From Labrenzia sp. VG12 (lineage in GTDB: Bacteria > Pseudomonadota > Alphaproteobacteria > Rhizobiales > Stappiaceae): a stretch of 64,000 nucleotides of DNA. The translations under genes and the position numbers were made by a program. Shown in pieces: positions 35,111 to 43,147 of the stretch. The DNA lies in the NCBI RefSeq assembly GCF_002237595.1, contig NZ_CP022529.1:4278001-4342000 (forward strand). The letters run 5' to 3'. The notes under the pieces were generated by a model. The model made no database searches. It had not been told where the DNA came from and was given only the letters and a program-made list of their open reading frames with translations. Within the stretch, counting starts at the first letter, position 1; each line of letters starts with the position of its first letter.

Positions 35111-36280
35111 CTATTGCGGCCGCTCACCGACATAGGCCGCCCGTGGCCGGATCTGCTCGGGCGTCGCGTATTGCTCGAGCGCATGGGCAATCCAGCCGGT
35201 CATCCGGCCCGCACAGAAGATGATCTTGCCGGCATCCTTCGGCAGTCCGTAGGTCTTCTGGATGGCGGCGAGCGCCAGATCGACATTCGGCGCGACGCCG
35301 AAGAGATCGCGCGCAACGCCGATCAGGCCGGGCAGACGCTTGACGAAGGCATGCTCCGGTTCGCTCCGGCACAGCACGTCCAAAAGGCACTCCGCCCTTG
35401 GATCCCGCTCGCCATAGATCGAATGGCCGAAACCGGGCAGCGGCTCGCCGCGGCTGAGACGGTCCGACAATACGGTTTCGATATCCGTTTCCGGCGAGAT
35501 TTCCGACAGCCAGGCGGTCGCCCGGTCGGACGCAGCGCCATGGCGCGGGCCGGCAAAGGCGCCGAGGCCGGAAATCAGCGCGGCATGAAGCGGCGCGCGT
35601 GTGGAAGCGGCGCACCGGGTGGCGAAGGCGCTGGTATTGAGTTCGTGATCCGCGCAGAGCACAAGGGCGGCCCGGATCACGTTCTTGGCCGGGGAAGATG
35701 CGCCGAATGCCTTGGCGATCTGGGTATGCACGGGCACATCCACTGGGTCGGCATTGAGCAGCGCGGCAACCGAATAGCGCAGCAGCGCCGCCCCCTTTGT
35801 CTGCAACAGTTTCGGGGCCTGGGTGTAGGCGGCCCGGTCCTGGAGCGGCCAGGCGGCAAGTGCCATCATCAGCCGGTCGAGCGGCCCGAGATCGGCCGGA
35901 AGATCCGGTGGCGGCAGCGGTGCGGCTTCTGCAAACGGGTCCTGTTCGGAGGCCCACAATAGCGTCGCAACCGATTCCAGCGTCGATGTTTCTGCAAGCT
36001 TTACCGCCCTGCGGCCCCGATAGATCGGCCCTTCCTCGGAAATCAGCGTCAGCTCGGTTTCCAGAACCGGATCGCCGGTCAGGGGCCTCGACCCGGTGTG
36101 GTCTTCTGCTGCCTTGCGGCCCTTGAGGCGGCGCACGTCGGCGGCATCATAGCGACGCTTCTTGCCGGGGCCGGCAATGGAGGAAATCAGACCCCGGCTG
36201 ACATAGGCATAGAGCGTGGCCGGCTGAACACCGAGTTCGGCGGCGGCTTCACGGGCGGACAGGTAGATCGGCTTGTTCAT
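35111..36280 (-). CDS. Citrate synthase-family protein fused to an N-terminal DNA-binding helix-turn-helix
   Basis: Fusion protein of 389 residues. Residues 3-60 form a MerR/excisionase-type winged HTH (YLSAREAAAELGVQPATLYAYVSRGLISS and YDAADVRRLK). Residues about 75-389 are a citrate synthase fold: LCADHELNTSAFA carries the first catalytic histidine, GFGHSIYGERDPRA the second, and PNVDLALAAI the catalytic-aspartate position. Start ATG 36280 gives the HTH right at the N-terminus; a longer start is not needed. It is divergent from a plain citrate synthase paralogue with an 80-bp spacer that contains several ATTGAT/ATCAAT half-sites. I infer a metabolite-sensing regulator of the neighbour, or a bifunctional enzyme. 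Confidence 0.88.
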   Translation of the reverse strand: MNKPIYLSAREAAAELGVQPATLYAYVSRGLISSIAGPGKKRRYDAADVRRLKGRKAAEDHTGSRPLTGDPVLETELTLISEEGPIYRGRRAVKLAETSTLESVATLLWASEQDPFAEAAPLPPPDLPADLGPLDRLMMALAAWPLQDRAAYTQAPKLLQTKGAALLRYSVAALLNADPVDVPVHTQIAKAFGASSPAKNVIRAALVLCADHELNTSAFATRCAASTRAPLHAALISGLGAFAGPRHGAASDRATAWLSEISPETDIETVLSDRLSRGEPLPGFGHSIYGERDPRAECLLDVLCRSEPEHAFVKRLPGLIGVARDLFGVAPNVDLALAAIQKTYGLPKDAGKIIFCAGRMTGWIAHALEQYATPEQIRPRAAYVGERPQ

Positions 36281-36282
36281 GG

Positions 36283-36311
36283 ATTGATTGTATTTATCAA
36301 CATTGATCAAT
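36283..36311. promoter_or_regulatory. Probable operator between the citrate synthase genes
   Basis: Within the 80-bp divergent spacer lie ATTGAT (36283-36288), ATCAA (36296-36300) and the perfect palindrome ATTGATCAAT (36302-36311). On the minus strand TTGATCAATG and TTGATAAATA form a tandem pair about 10-11 bp apart. This suits a dimeric HTH protein such as the fused citrate synthase. The spacing does not match an FNR box (TTGATN4ATCAA). Confidence 0.5.
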
Positions 36312-36360
36312 GCAATTCGTTCTTTCTATCTGGCGCGGACCAACACAGAAGGAGAGACCC

Positions 36361-37470
36361 ATGACAGAAGCGCCAAGTCCCGCCCGGATGACCCCGGACC
36401 CGATTGCCGGTCTGGAAGGGGTTGTTGCCGCCAACACCAGTCTCAGCCACGTTGACGGCGAAGAAGGGGTGTTGATCCTGCGCGGCCGTCTGATCGAGGA
36501 CCTCGCGGGAAAGATGCCGTTCGAGGCTGCCGTGCAGCATCTGTGGCAGGACCTTGGGGTCTCCGCGGCCTTTTCCCTTCAGCCGGGTTTTGCCCGAGCG
36601 CGCCAGCAAGCTTTCAAGGTGGTGCCGCTGCTTGAGGGAGCCGACGCCGCGCTAACGGTCTACGAACGCATGCAGCTCGGTCTGGCGGCATTGCCTCTCG
36701 GTGATGAGCTGCCGGCGCCTGTCGCGATTTCCGGGGCGCTGCCAGTTTTCCTGGCTGCGTCCCACCGCATCGCCTCGGGCCATCAGCCAGTTGCCCCGGA
36801 TGCCACGTTGGGAACGGCTGCCGACATTCTGAAGATGCTGACCGGAACAGTGCCGCCGCAGGAAAGCGCTGACGCGCTGGACCGCTATCTGGTGACCATT
36901 CTGGATCATGGGCTCAATGCGTCGACCTTCACCGCCCGGGTGATCGGCTCGACCCAGGCGGATCTGAAACAGGCGGTGCTAGGGGCAATGGGCGCTTTGA
37001 GCGGCCCCCTGCATGGCGGCGCTCCGGGCCCCGTTCTTGACATGATCGATGCCATCGGCGCACCGGAAAATGCCGCAGGCTGGATCGAAAGCGCGCTGGC
37101 GCGCAAGGAACGGCTGATGGGTTTCGGCCACCGGATCTACCGCACCCGTGATCCGCGCGCGGATGTACTGAAGGACGGCTTGCGGGTTCTGGGCGAGGAA
37201 AACCCCAAGATCCGGCTGGCGGAAGACATTGAACTGGCCGCGCTGTCCGCCCTGAAGGAAGCCAAGCCCGACAGGCCGCTGGACACCAATGTGGAGTTCT
37301 ATACAGCCGTGCTGCTGGACGCGATCGGCATCGACCGGACGCTGTTCACACCGCTCTTTGCAGTTGGCCGGACCCCGGGCTGGTGCGCTCATGTGCTGGA
37401 ACAGCAGCAGACCGGCAAACTGATCCGGCCCTCGTCACACTATGTCGGACCGGAACCGGAGACTGTCTGA
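36361..37470 (+). CDS. Citrate synthase-family protein
   Basis: Citrate synthase or methylcitrate synthase paralogue, 369 residues. ATG 36361 follows AAGGAGAG. The catalytic positions read ILDHGLNASTF, GFGHRIYRTRDPRA and TNVEFYTAV; the last has Glu where the canonical enzyme has Asp, which is common in CitA/CitZ2-type paralogues. The usual end RPSSHYVGPE is intact. The primary citrate synthase gene gltA is about 430 residues and is not in this window, so this is an auxiliary enzyme. Confidence 0.9.
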   Translation: MTEAPSPARMTPDPIAGLEGVVAANTSLSHVDGEEGVLILRGRLIEDLAGKMPFEAAVQHLWQDLGVSAAFSLQPGFARARQQAFKVVPLLEGADAALTVYERMQLGLAALPLGDELPAPVAISGALPVFLAASHRIASGHQPVAPDATLGTAADILKMLTGTVPPQESADALDRYLVTILDHGLNASTFTARVIGSTQADLKQAVLGAMGALSGPLHGGAPGPVLDMIDAIGAPENAAGWIESALARKERLMGFGHRIYRTRDPRADVLKDGLRVLGEENPKIRLAEDIELAALSALKEAKPDRPLDTNVEFYTAVLLDAIGIDRTLFTPLFAVGRTPGWCAHVLEQQQTGKLIRPSSHYVGPEPETV

Positions 37471-37651
37471 GGCCCACCTGAACCAGCAGTCCAGGGAGAC
37501 TCGATTAGTACGCGAAAGCTTGCGTTTACTGGGTCACGGGTCTTACCGCCTGGCGGCAAACCGGGATGACAACGGGACATCCACTGCCTTCCCGCGGGCC
37601 TGATCGGCCCGCGCCACTTGTGGGGAGCATGGTTTCAGCCAGGTCGGTTCC

Positions 37652-38401
37652 TTAACCCGCCATTTCCGCTTCACGGACGGCAAACTCGATCTCGTCGACA
37701 AGGCCCTGATCGAGGCCGAGGCGGGCGGCCAGCATCTGCAGATAGGCCTTTTCCGCCGGGTGATCCGGGTCGATGGCAAGGCGGGAGGCAGCGTAAAGTT
37801 CAGCCGCCGTTTCCTCGCAGCTGGCGAAGGCGACAACCTTGTCGATATCGAGCGGTGCACGCAGCTCGTCCATCAGGAATGCCTTGGCCTCGCTGTCGAG
37901 CCCGGCCTCGTCGATCTTTTCAAAGATGCGATCCTGTTCGTCCCGGTCGATATGACCGTCGGCCTTGGCGGCGGAGATCATGGAGGTCAGCAGCGCGATG
38001 GCAAACTGGTTTTCGCCGCCCGGCTGCTGCGCTGGATCGAAGGCCGTGCCGCGCGGGGCTTCCAGCGGGATCGGCTGGTCCTGCGGATAGTGCGGACGCG
38101 GCGCATTCTGCTGGTTGGCCTTGTGGCCCTGATAGGCCTTGTAGGCGAGACCGGCCACCAGCGCGAGGCCGCCATAGGTGACGGCTTTCTTGCCGATCTT
38201 GCGACCCGACTTGGAGCCGAGCATCAGGCCGGCAAGGCCACCAAGGGCCAGGCCGCCACCCTGGGACGACAGAAAATCCTTGCCCTGGGAAAGAAGGTCG
38301 CCCGACCCGCCCCGCTGTGCGGCCGCACCGCCGCGCTGGTTATGCTGACCACCGCCCTGGCTTCCCAGAAACTGATCCAGCAGGGATTTTGCGTCGAACA
38401 T
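37652..38401 (-). CDS. TerB-family/DUF533 protein (YebE-like)
   Basis: Protein of 249 residues. Start ATG 38401 has GAGGAG 7 nt upstream. A Gly/Gln-rich N-terminus, a hydrophobic segment (ALGGLAGLMLGSKSGRKIGKKAVTYGGLALVAGLAYKAY, one or two helices around residues 60-100) and a C-terminal TerB-like helical bundle (FAIALLTSMISAAKADGHIDRDEQDRIFEKI, with the acidic AKADGHID pattern that binds metal) are visible. TerB folds occur in tellurite-stress and phage-defence operons, but the stand-alone YebE type is widespread and uncharacterised. Confidence 0.8.
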   Translation of the reverse strand: MFDAKSLLDQFLGSQGGGQHNQRGGAAAQRGGSGDLLSQGKDFLSSQGGGLALGGLAGLMLGSKSGRKIGKKAVTYGGLALVAGLAYKAYQGHKANQQNAPRPHYPQDQPIPLEAPRGTAFDPAQQPGGENQFAIALLTSMISAAKADGHIDRDEQDRIFEKIDEAGLDSEAKAFLMDELRAPLDIDKVVAFASCEETAAELYAASRLAIDPDHPAEKAYLQMLAARLGLDQGLVDEIEFAVREAEMAG

Positions 38402-38542
38402 TCTTGGCTCCTCAAACTTGTGGCCCGCCCGGGCCGAATTCGCTTTGTCTATCAAATGGGACTTTCTGGTACCGGCGCAAGCATGTGATACAGATGCAGA
38501 CAGTTTTATAATCCCCTGGCACGTCTGAAAGACATTGCTCGC

Positions 38543-39097
38543 ATGCCGAAAGCCCGTCTCCGCACCTTGAACCGCGCACTGGTCGTCGTCTTTTTCGCCA
38601 ATTTCTCATCGGCGTCGCCGGCACACGCATTTTCCGTGAGCGAAGCGCCGGACAGTTATACGAGGATCGACGACGCGGCGCTGAAGGAAGCTCTTCTGAC
38701 GGCCCTTGCCGCCGCCGATGTGAGTTCCACGGGCAATTTCCATCAGCTCGCGGTCCCGGGCGAAGCGTTTGATCGCAAGCCCACCAGTCCAATCGTCGAA
38801 CGTGAAGGTGTCTTCCTTCACATCGTGCAGGATCGTGGCCTGCCCATGGGTGATCTCTATCCGACCTTTGTCCTGAAGCCTCAAGCTGGTGGTGACGCGC
38901 TCGACCTGATTCTTAGAACCGAGGCCGGGACAAGGGTCTATTATGCCGACGGGCTACCGGAGAGCGGTTGCCTGTTTTCCACCAAAAAGGCCTATTCGGA
39001 TATCTGCCTTGTTGATGTCAGCGGCAACCCGGCACCGGAACTGCCCGGATTGCGGGACGACGTCTGGACGGATCTGATCAGGCTTCTTGGACTTTGA
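38543..39097 (+). CDS. Hypothetical secreted protein
   Basis: Unrecognised protein of 184 residues with an N-terminal signal peptide ending PAHA (residues 1-29). It has two Cys (SGCLF and DICLV), no catalytic motif and moderate acidity. Alternating hydrophobic segments suggest a beta-rich domain. It converges on and overlaps the next gene by 20 bp at the 3' end. No promoter is obvious between it and the TerB gene, which is divergent. Confidence 0.6.
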   Translation: MPKARLRTLNRALVVVFFANFSSASPAHAFSVSEAPDSYTRIDDAALKEALLTALAAADVSSTGNFHQLAVPGEAFDRKPTSPIVEREGVFLHIVQDRGLPMGDLYPTFVLKPQAGGDALDLILRTEAGTRVYYADGLPESGCLFSTKKAYSDICLVDVSGNPAPELPGLRDDVWTDLIRLLGL

Positions 39098-39545
39098 GCG
39101 AGTTGTCCTGCCGGTTCTGCCTGTCGAACAGCGCAAAGACACCTGCGATGATCCAGCCCATGACGGCCCAGGTCACCCAGACCATGCCGTCCTGAACTGC
39201 CACGACTTCAACCGGGTTGCCGACCAGCGAGTTCATCAGAGGCTGGCGGATCAGGTTCCCCTTGATCATCAGGATGAGACCCGCCAGACACAGGCCGCCA
39301 CGTGCCCAGCCGAGTGCGGGAAAGCGGCAGCGCAGCAGCCAATAGGTGAGAGACGCGCCGAGGCCGATTTCGATCGCGCTGATCGCCGCCGGGACACGGA
39401 CATCCCAGGAGGAAACCATCGCCCGGCCCTCCATCCGGGCCGCGATCCAGTGCTGCAGCCATTCAGCGGAAAACACATGCAGGCAGAAACCGGCAATGGA
39501 CGACAAAAGCGCGGCAACGGCCACGGTCAAAACGAGAGAACGCAT
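39078..39545 (-). CDS. Hypothetical four-helix membrane protein
   Basis: Unrecognised integral membrane protein, 155 residues, with hydrophobic stretches near residues 4-22, 51-70, 77-94 and 119-138 and a polar C-terminus. Its 3' end overlaps the convergent secreted-protein gene by 20 bp. No conserved motif that I can name. Confidence 0.6.
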   Translation of the reverse strand: MRSLVLTVAVAALLSSIAGFCLHVFSAEWLQHWIAARMEGRAMVSSWDVRVPAAISAIEIGLGASLTYWLLRCRFPALGWARGGLCLAGLILMIKGNLIRQPLMNSLVGNPVEVVAVQDGMVWVTWAVMGWIIAGVFALFDRQNRQDNSLKVQEA

Positions 39546-39584
39546 TGAAGACTCGGATTTAAAATAGATAAGGCACTTCTGACC

Positions 39585-40052
39585 CTAGCTTAGTGGCAAA
39601 AGATTGTCGTCCTTCAGCGTTTCCATCGCGATCGAGGAGCGCACATTGTTGACCGCTTCCTGGGGCAGCAATTCGTCATTGATGATACGGCTCAGCGCCT
39701 TCAGATCGGCCACGACGATCTTCAGCATGTAGTCGAGATCACCGGTCAACGTGTGGGCTTCCTGGACCTCCGGCATGGCCTTCACCATGTTGCGGAACTT
39801 ACGCGCATTCTCCTTGGAATGCGCCCCGAGCGTCACGCCGACAAAGGCGGTCACCGTCAGGCCGAGGGCTTCCGGGTCGAGGGCTGCCCTGTAGCGGCGA
39901 ATGATGCCGGCCTCTTCCAGCTTGCTGCGTCGGCGCGACACCTGGCTGGCCGACAGGCTGATGATCTCGCCAAGCTCGGCATTGGTCAGGGCGGCATTGT
40001 CCTGCAGGGCTGCCAGCAATTTGACATCGAAACCGTCCAGAGCAATGGGCAT
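39585..40052 (-). CDS. Lrp/AsnC-family transcriptional regulator
   Basis: Feast/famine regulator of 155 residues. The N-terminal winged HTH reads LLAALQDNAALTNAELGEIISLSASQVSRRRSKLEEAGII and the C-terminal RAM domain includes VQEAHTLTGDLDYMLKIVVADL, with the ligand-contact glycine pattern. It is divergent from hpd by 127 bp, so regulation of tyrosine breakdown and of itself is a sensible inference. Intergenic half-sites are listed separately. Confidence 0.93.
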   Translation of the reverse strand: MPIALDGFDVKLLAALQDNAALTNAELGEIISLSASQVSRRRSKLEEAGIIRRYRAALDPEALGLTVTAFVGVTLGAHSKENARKFRNMVKAMPEVQEAHTLTGDLDYMLKIVVADLKALSRIINDELLPQEAVNNVRSSIAMETLKDDNLLPLS

Positions 40053-40071
40053 GCGTGTTCCTGCTGTTCAA

Positions 40072-40118
40072 TGCACACAACGTGCAACATCATACGCGAA
40101 AACACGTGAATTGCACAC
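40072..40118. promoter_or_regulatory. Candidate Lrp-type operator between the regulator and hpd
   Basis: TGCACAC occurs at 40072-40078 and again at 40112-40118, exactly 40 bp apart, with a reversed half-site GTGCAA at 40082-40087 facing TTGCAC at 40111-40116. Such repeated half-sites on one DNA face suit an octameric Lrp/AsnC protein. Confidence 0.5.
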
Positions 40119-40179
40119 ATGCTGCGCGCGGAACCCGGCATCCTGTTCGCAATGAGGATTTGTGAGAGGACAACCAGCC

Positions 40180-41292
40180 ATGGGACCGTTTCCCCATAAC
40201 GCACCGCCTGCCGAAATCACGCCGGAAAACCCGGCCGGCACGGACGGATTTGAATTTGTCGAATTCGCCCATCCGGAGCCGGAGAAGCTGGACACACTCT
40301 TTCGCAAGATGGGCTACGTGCCGGTTGCCAAACACAAGACCAAGAACATCACGCTCTACCGTCAGGGCGACGTCACCTATGTGCTGAATGCCGAACCCGG
40401 CAGCCACGGCATGAAGTTCGTTGACACGCACGGACCTTGCGCACCCTCCATGGCCTGGCGCGTGGTGGATGCGCAAAAGGCGTTTGAACATGCGGTTGCC
40501 AAAGGCGCGACGCCGTATGAAGGTGACGACAAATCCATGGATGTCCCGGCCATTGTCGGCATCGGCGGTTCGCTGCTCTATTTCGTCGACACCTATGGCG
40601 AAAAGGGGTCGGCTTATTCGAAAGATTTCAACTGGCTGCGGGAATTCGATCCGAAGCCGGAAGGCGTCGGTTTCTATTATCTCGACCACCTGACCCACAA
40701 CGTCTATCGCGGCAACATGGACAAGTGGTGGGATTTCTACCGGGACCTCTTCAACTTCAAGCAGATCCACTTCTTCGACATTGACGGCCGCATCACGGGC
40801 CTGGTCAGCCGGGCAATCACCAGCCCCTGCGGCAAGATCCGCATTCCGCTGAACGAGTCCAAGGACGACACCAGCCAGATCGAGGAATATCTGAAGAAAT
40901 ACAATGGCGAAGGCATCCAGCACATCGCCGTTGGCACGGACGATATCTATGCCAGCACCGACAGGCTGGCCGAGAACGAGCTGAAGTTCATGCCCGGTCC
41001 GCCGGACACCTATTACGAACGCTCCCACAAGCGGGTCAACGGCCACAGCGAGCCGATCGAGCGCATGAAGCGTCACGGCATCCTGATCGATGGCGAAGGC
41101 GTCATCGATGGCGGCATGACCAAGATCCTGCTGCAGATTTTCTCCAAGACCGTGATCGGTCCGATCTTCTTCGAATTCATTCAGCGCAAGGGCGATGAAG
41201 GCTTTGGGGAAGGCAATTTCCGCGCCCTGTTTGAATCGATCGAGGAAGATCAGATCCGACGCGGGGTGCTCAAGACTGAAGCCGCCGAGTAA
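40180..41292 (+). CDS. hpd: 4-hydroxyphenylpyruvate dioxygenase
   Basis: Non-haem iron dioxygenase converting 4-hydroxyphenylpyruvate to homogentisate in tyrosine breakdown, 370 residues. ATG 40180 follows AGAGGA. The three iron ligands are all present: His in LDHLTHNV (around residue 170), His in IQHIAVGTDDI (around 249) and Glu in FFEFIQRKGDEGFGEGNF (around 330). The Phe/Gln active-site context GEGNFRALF is also intact. Terminator-like sequence follows. No homogentisate dioxygenase gene is seen in the window. Confidence 0.96.
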   Translation: MGPFPHNAPPAEITPENPAGTDGFEFVEFAHPEPEKLDTLFRKMGYVPVAKHKTKNITLYRQGDVTYVLNAEPGSHGMKFVDTHGPCAPSMAWRVVDAQKAFEHAVAKGATPYEGDDKSMDVPAIVGIGGSLLYFVDTYGEKGSAYSKDFNWLREFDPKPEGVGFYYLDHLTHNVYRGNMDKWWDFYRDLFNFKQIHFFDIDGRITGLVSRAITSPCGKIRIPLNESKDDTSQIEEYLKKYNGEGIQHIAVGTDDIYASTDRLAENELKFMPGPPDTYYERSHKRVNGHSEPIERMKRHGILIDGEGVIDGGMTKILLQIFSKTVIGPIFFEFIQRKGDEGFGEGNFRALFESIEEDQIRRGVLKTEAAE

Positions 41293-41314
41293 TCCCACTT
41301 GCCGGTTGCTTTGG

Positions 41315-41356
41315 AAGGCCGCTTTTCCAAAAGGAGGAGCGGCCTTGATCCTTTTT
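41315..41356 (+). terminator. Probable terminator after hpd
   Basis: Inverted repeat AAGGCCGCT (41315-41323) / AGCGGCCTT (41338-41346) with a 14-nt loop, followed by GATCC and five T. It lies 22 bp after the hpd stop. Confidence 0.7.
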
Positions 41357-41734
41357 GGGGTACTGGATCGCCGGAAACGGGGCGCCTCCGCCTTATTCAG
41401 CTGTCATCAAAGGCAAGCGCAGCGCGACCTGGGACACACCCGTTTGAAGAGCAGAAAACTTGACGCCAAAGCTCGCAAGGCATTCCTTCCAGGGATTGCG
41501 CAAGCGGCGCGGCGCGTGATCCAGCGCAAGACCGGCTAACACCCGAGTTGGCTGCGATGCCGTGTCCATCCGGCTGAAACGCACGGTCAAACAGCCTTTT
41601 CAGCCAGTTTTTTGCGGCAACCCGTAAAAAAGATCACGTTTTGTCGCTTCAGTAACGGATTGAATTACCTTCGCTTTTCCAGCCCGACAATACGTTGGGC
41701 AAGATTCTTTGAACTTATTTTCATCCCGTTAAGG
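41357..41734. other. Intergenic stretch before the small-RNA candidate
   Basis: No convincing gene. A minus-strand frame of 65 codons (41393-41590) lacks a Shine-Dalgarno and any recognisable motif, so I do not call it. The last 60 bp are AT-richer; TTGGGC at 41695 and TATTTT at 41716 are a weak -35/-10 pair (15-bp spacing) that could start the RNA at 41735. Confidence 0.4.
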
Positions 41735-41847
41735 AAGAAGTTTGTGGGGCAAGGGTTTTACTGACAGAGGCTGCCGAGAGGCCCTCTGTTGCATTGTCTA
41801 AGCACAAACTTCTTACACCTCCGCACCCCCATGCGGAGGTTTTTTTT
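41735..41847 (+). ncRNA. Candidate structured small RNA with strong intrinsic terminator
   Basis: The + strand folds as a closed domain. A perfect 12-bp stem AAGAAGTTTGTG (41735-41746) / CACAAACTTCTT (41803-41814) encloses about 56 nt containing a second stem ACAGAGG (41764-41770) / CCTCTGT (41783-41789). Immediately after it ACCTCCGCA / TGCGGAGGT (41817-41840) forms a terminator with eight T. hpd already has its own terminator 380 bp earlier, and the T-run is on the wrong strand for gshB, so a separate transcript is needed to explain it. I do not recognise the family; it is short for 6S RNA and lacks the conserved SRP-RNA loop. Confidence 0.55.
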
Positions 41848-41861
41848 GGCCGTTTGTCGGC

Positions 41862-42806
41862 TCAGCCGTTCTTCTTGGCTTCCAGCACGTCCCAAACCAT
41901 CTTTGCGACATCCGGACCGCCGAGATTGCGGATGGCGCGGATGCCGGTCGGGGCGGTGACGTTGATTTCTGTCAGCAGGCCGTCAATGACATCGATGCCG
42001 ACCAGAATGAGGCCTTTTTCCTTCAGCGACGGACCGAGACGGGCACAGATCTCGCGTTCGCGTTCTGTCAGGTCGCTGTCGGTCGGGGCGCCGCCGCGCA
42101 CCATGTTGGAGCGGAGATCTCCGGCCGCCGGCACCCGGTTTACCGCGCCGGCAAATTCACCATCGACCAGCAGGATGCGCTTGTCGCCGTGTTTCACATT
42201 CGGCAGGAACTGCTGGATCACCCAGGGCTCGCGGAAGGTGGCGGCGAAGAAATCATAGAGCGAGCCGTAGTTGAGATCGTCCTGGGTAATCCGGAAAACG
42301 GCCGCGCCGCCATGGCCGAACAGCGGTTTCATGACGATGTCGCCATATTCCTCCCGGAACAGGTCGATCTCCGCCCGGTCCTTGGTGATCAGGGTCGCCG
42401 GCATCAGGTCGGGAAATTCCGTGACAAACAGTTTTTCAGGCGCGTTGCGCACCTCGGCCGGATCGTTCACCACCAGCGTGTCCGGGTGGATCTTTTCCAG
42501 GATATGTGTCGCGGCAATATAGGACAGATCGAACGGCGGGTCCTGGCGCATCAGCACGACGTCCATCTCGCGCATGTTGACGCGCTGGCGCTCGCCAAGT
42601 GTGAAATGATTGCCTTTTTCGTCGCGTACCTCGACCGGTTCCAGCCAGCAGAAAACATCGTCGCCGCGCAGGGCCAGACGGTCAGGCGTATAGTGATAGA
42701 GCTGATGTCCGCGCGCCTGCGCCTCCAGCATCATCGCAAAGGCACTGTCGCCGGCAATGTTGATGGTCGAGATATGGTCCATCTGGACCGCAACTTTCAA
42801 AGCCAT
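41862..42806 (-). CDS. gshB: Glutathione synthetase
   Basis: ATP-grasp enzyme of 314 residues that joins glycine to gamma-glutamylcysteine. ATG 42806 has GGGAG 8 nt upstream. The motifs VAVQMDHISTINIAGDSAFAM, MRQDPPFDLSYI, LFGHGGAAVFR (glycine-rich loop), NVKHGDKRILLVDGE and DVIDGLLTEINVTAPTGIR are the full set for bacterial GshB. Every ATP-grasp metal ligand is present. Confidence 0.97.
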   Translation of the reverse strand: MALKVAVQMDHISTINIAGDSAFAMMLEAQARGHQLYHYTPDRLALRGDDVFCWLEPVEVRDEKGNHFTLGERQRVNMREMDVVLMRQDPPFDLSYIAATHILEKIHPDTLVVNDPAEVRNAPEKLFVTEFPDLMPATLITKDRAEIDLFREEYGDIVMKPLFGHGGAAVFRITQDDLNYGSLYDFFAATFREPWVIQQFLPNVKHGDKRILLVDGEFAGAVNRVPAAGDLRSNMVRGGAPTDSDLTEREREICARLGPSLKEKGLILVGIDVIDGLLTEINVTAPTGIRAIRNLGGPDVAKMVWDVLEAKKNG

Positions 42807-42976
42807 GAGGCAGCTCCCGGCGGGCGGCACGTGTCATGTGCCATTGGGATTGGAACGATTGGTCCAGATATGCGGTGCGGGTCGGCGAATGTCCAGAGGG
42901 GGAGACGGGGGTTTTCAAACGCCGTCTGTATCTGACTCTACAGAGCCCTCGACACGTTCTCTGTTGTTCCAGCCTT

Positions 42977-43103
42977 GTCATCCCGGTTTGGCACAACGTG
43001 GCAAGACCGGGATCCAGTACGCCTTGGCGGTTGTTGAGTTTTCGATATTGGCAATACGAGTTACCGGGTCCCGGATCTTCGCTGCGCTGCGTCCGGGATG
43101 ACA
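42977..43103. repeat. Palindromic dispersed-repeat element
   Basis: Begins TGTCATCCCGG (42977) and ends CCGGGATGACA (43103) as an inverted repeat, with internal CCGGGATCC and CCGGGTCCCGG blocks and the phrase CTTCGCTGCGCTGCG, giving about 127 bp between gshB and the ThiF-like gene. It resembles the GTCATCCCGG palindromes scattered through many alphaproteobacterial genomes. No credible coding sequence within it. Confidence 0.65.
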
Positions 43104-43147
43104 AAATCAAAGCTTTGCCGGACGTCCCGGATGTGACTTGCGGTCCC

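Noticed and set aside
36283..36311. FNR/FixK box between the citrate synthase genes
   Set aside because: TTGAT and ATCAA are 7 bp apart, or directly abutted, not the 4 bp an FNR site requires.
37652..38401. TerB protein as part of a defence island
   Set aside because: It stands alone among housekeeping and unknown genes; the YebE-like layout with a Gly-rich N-terminus is a common envelope protein type.
41393..41590. 65-codon minus-strand frame between hpd and gshB
   Set aside because: No Shine-Dalgarno, no recognised motif, ambiguous codon use.
41735..41847. 6S RNA or SRP RNA at the small-RNA locus
   Set aside because: Too short for 6S with no large central bubble, and the conserved SRP GGAAGCAGCC-type loop is absent.
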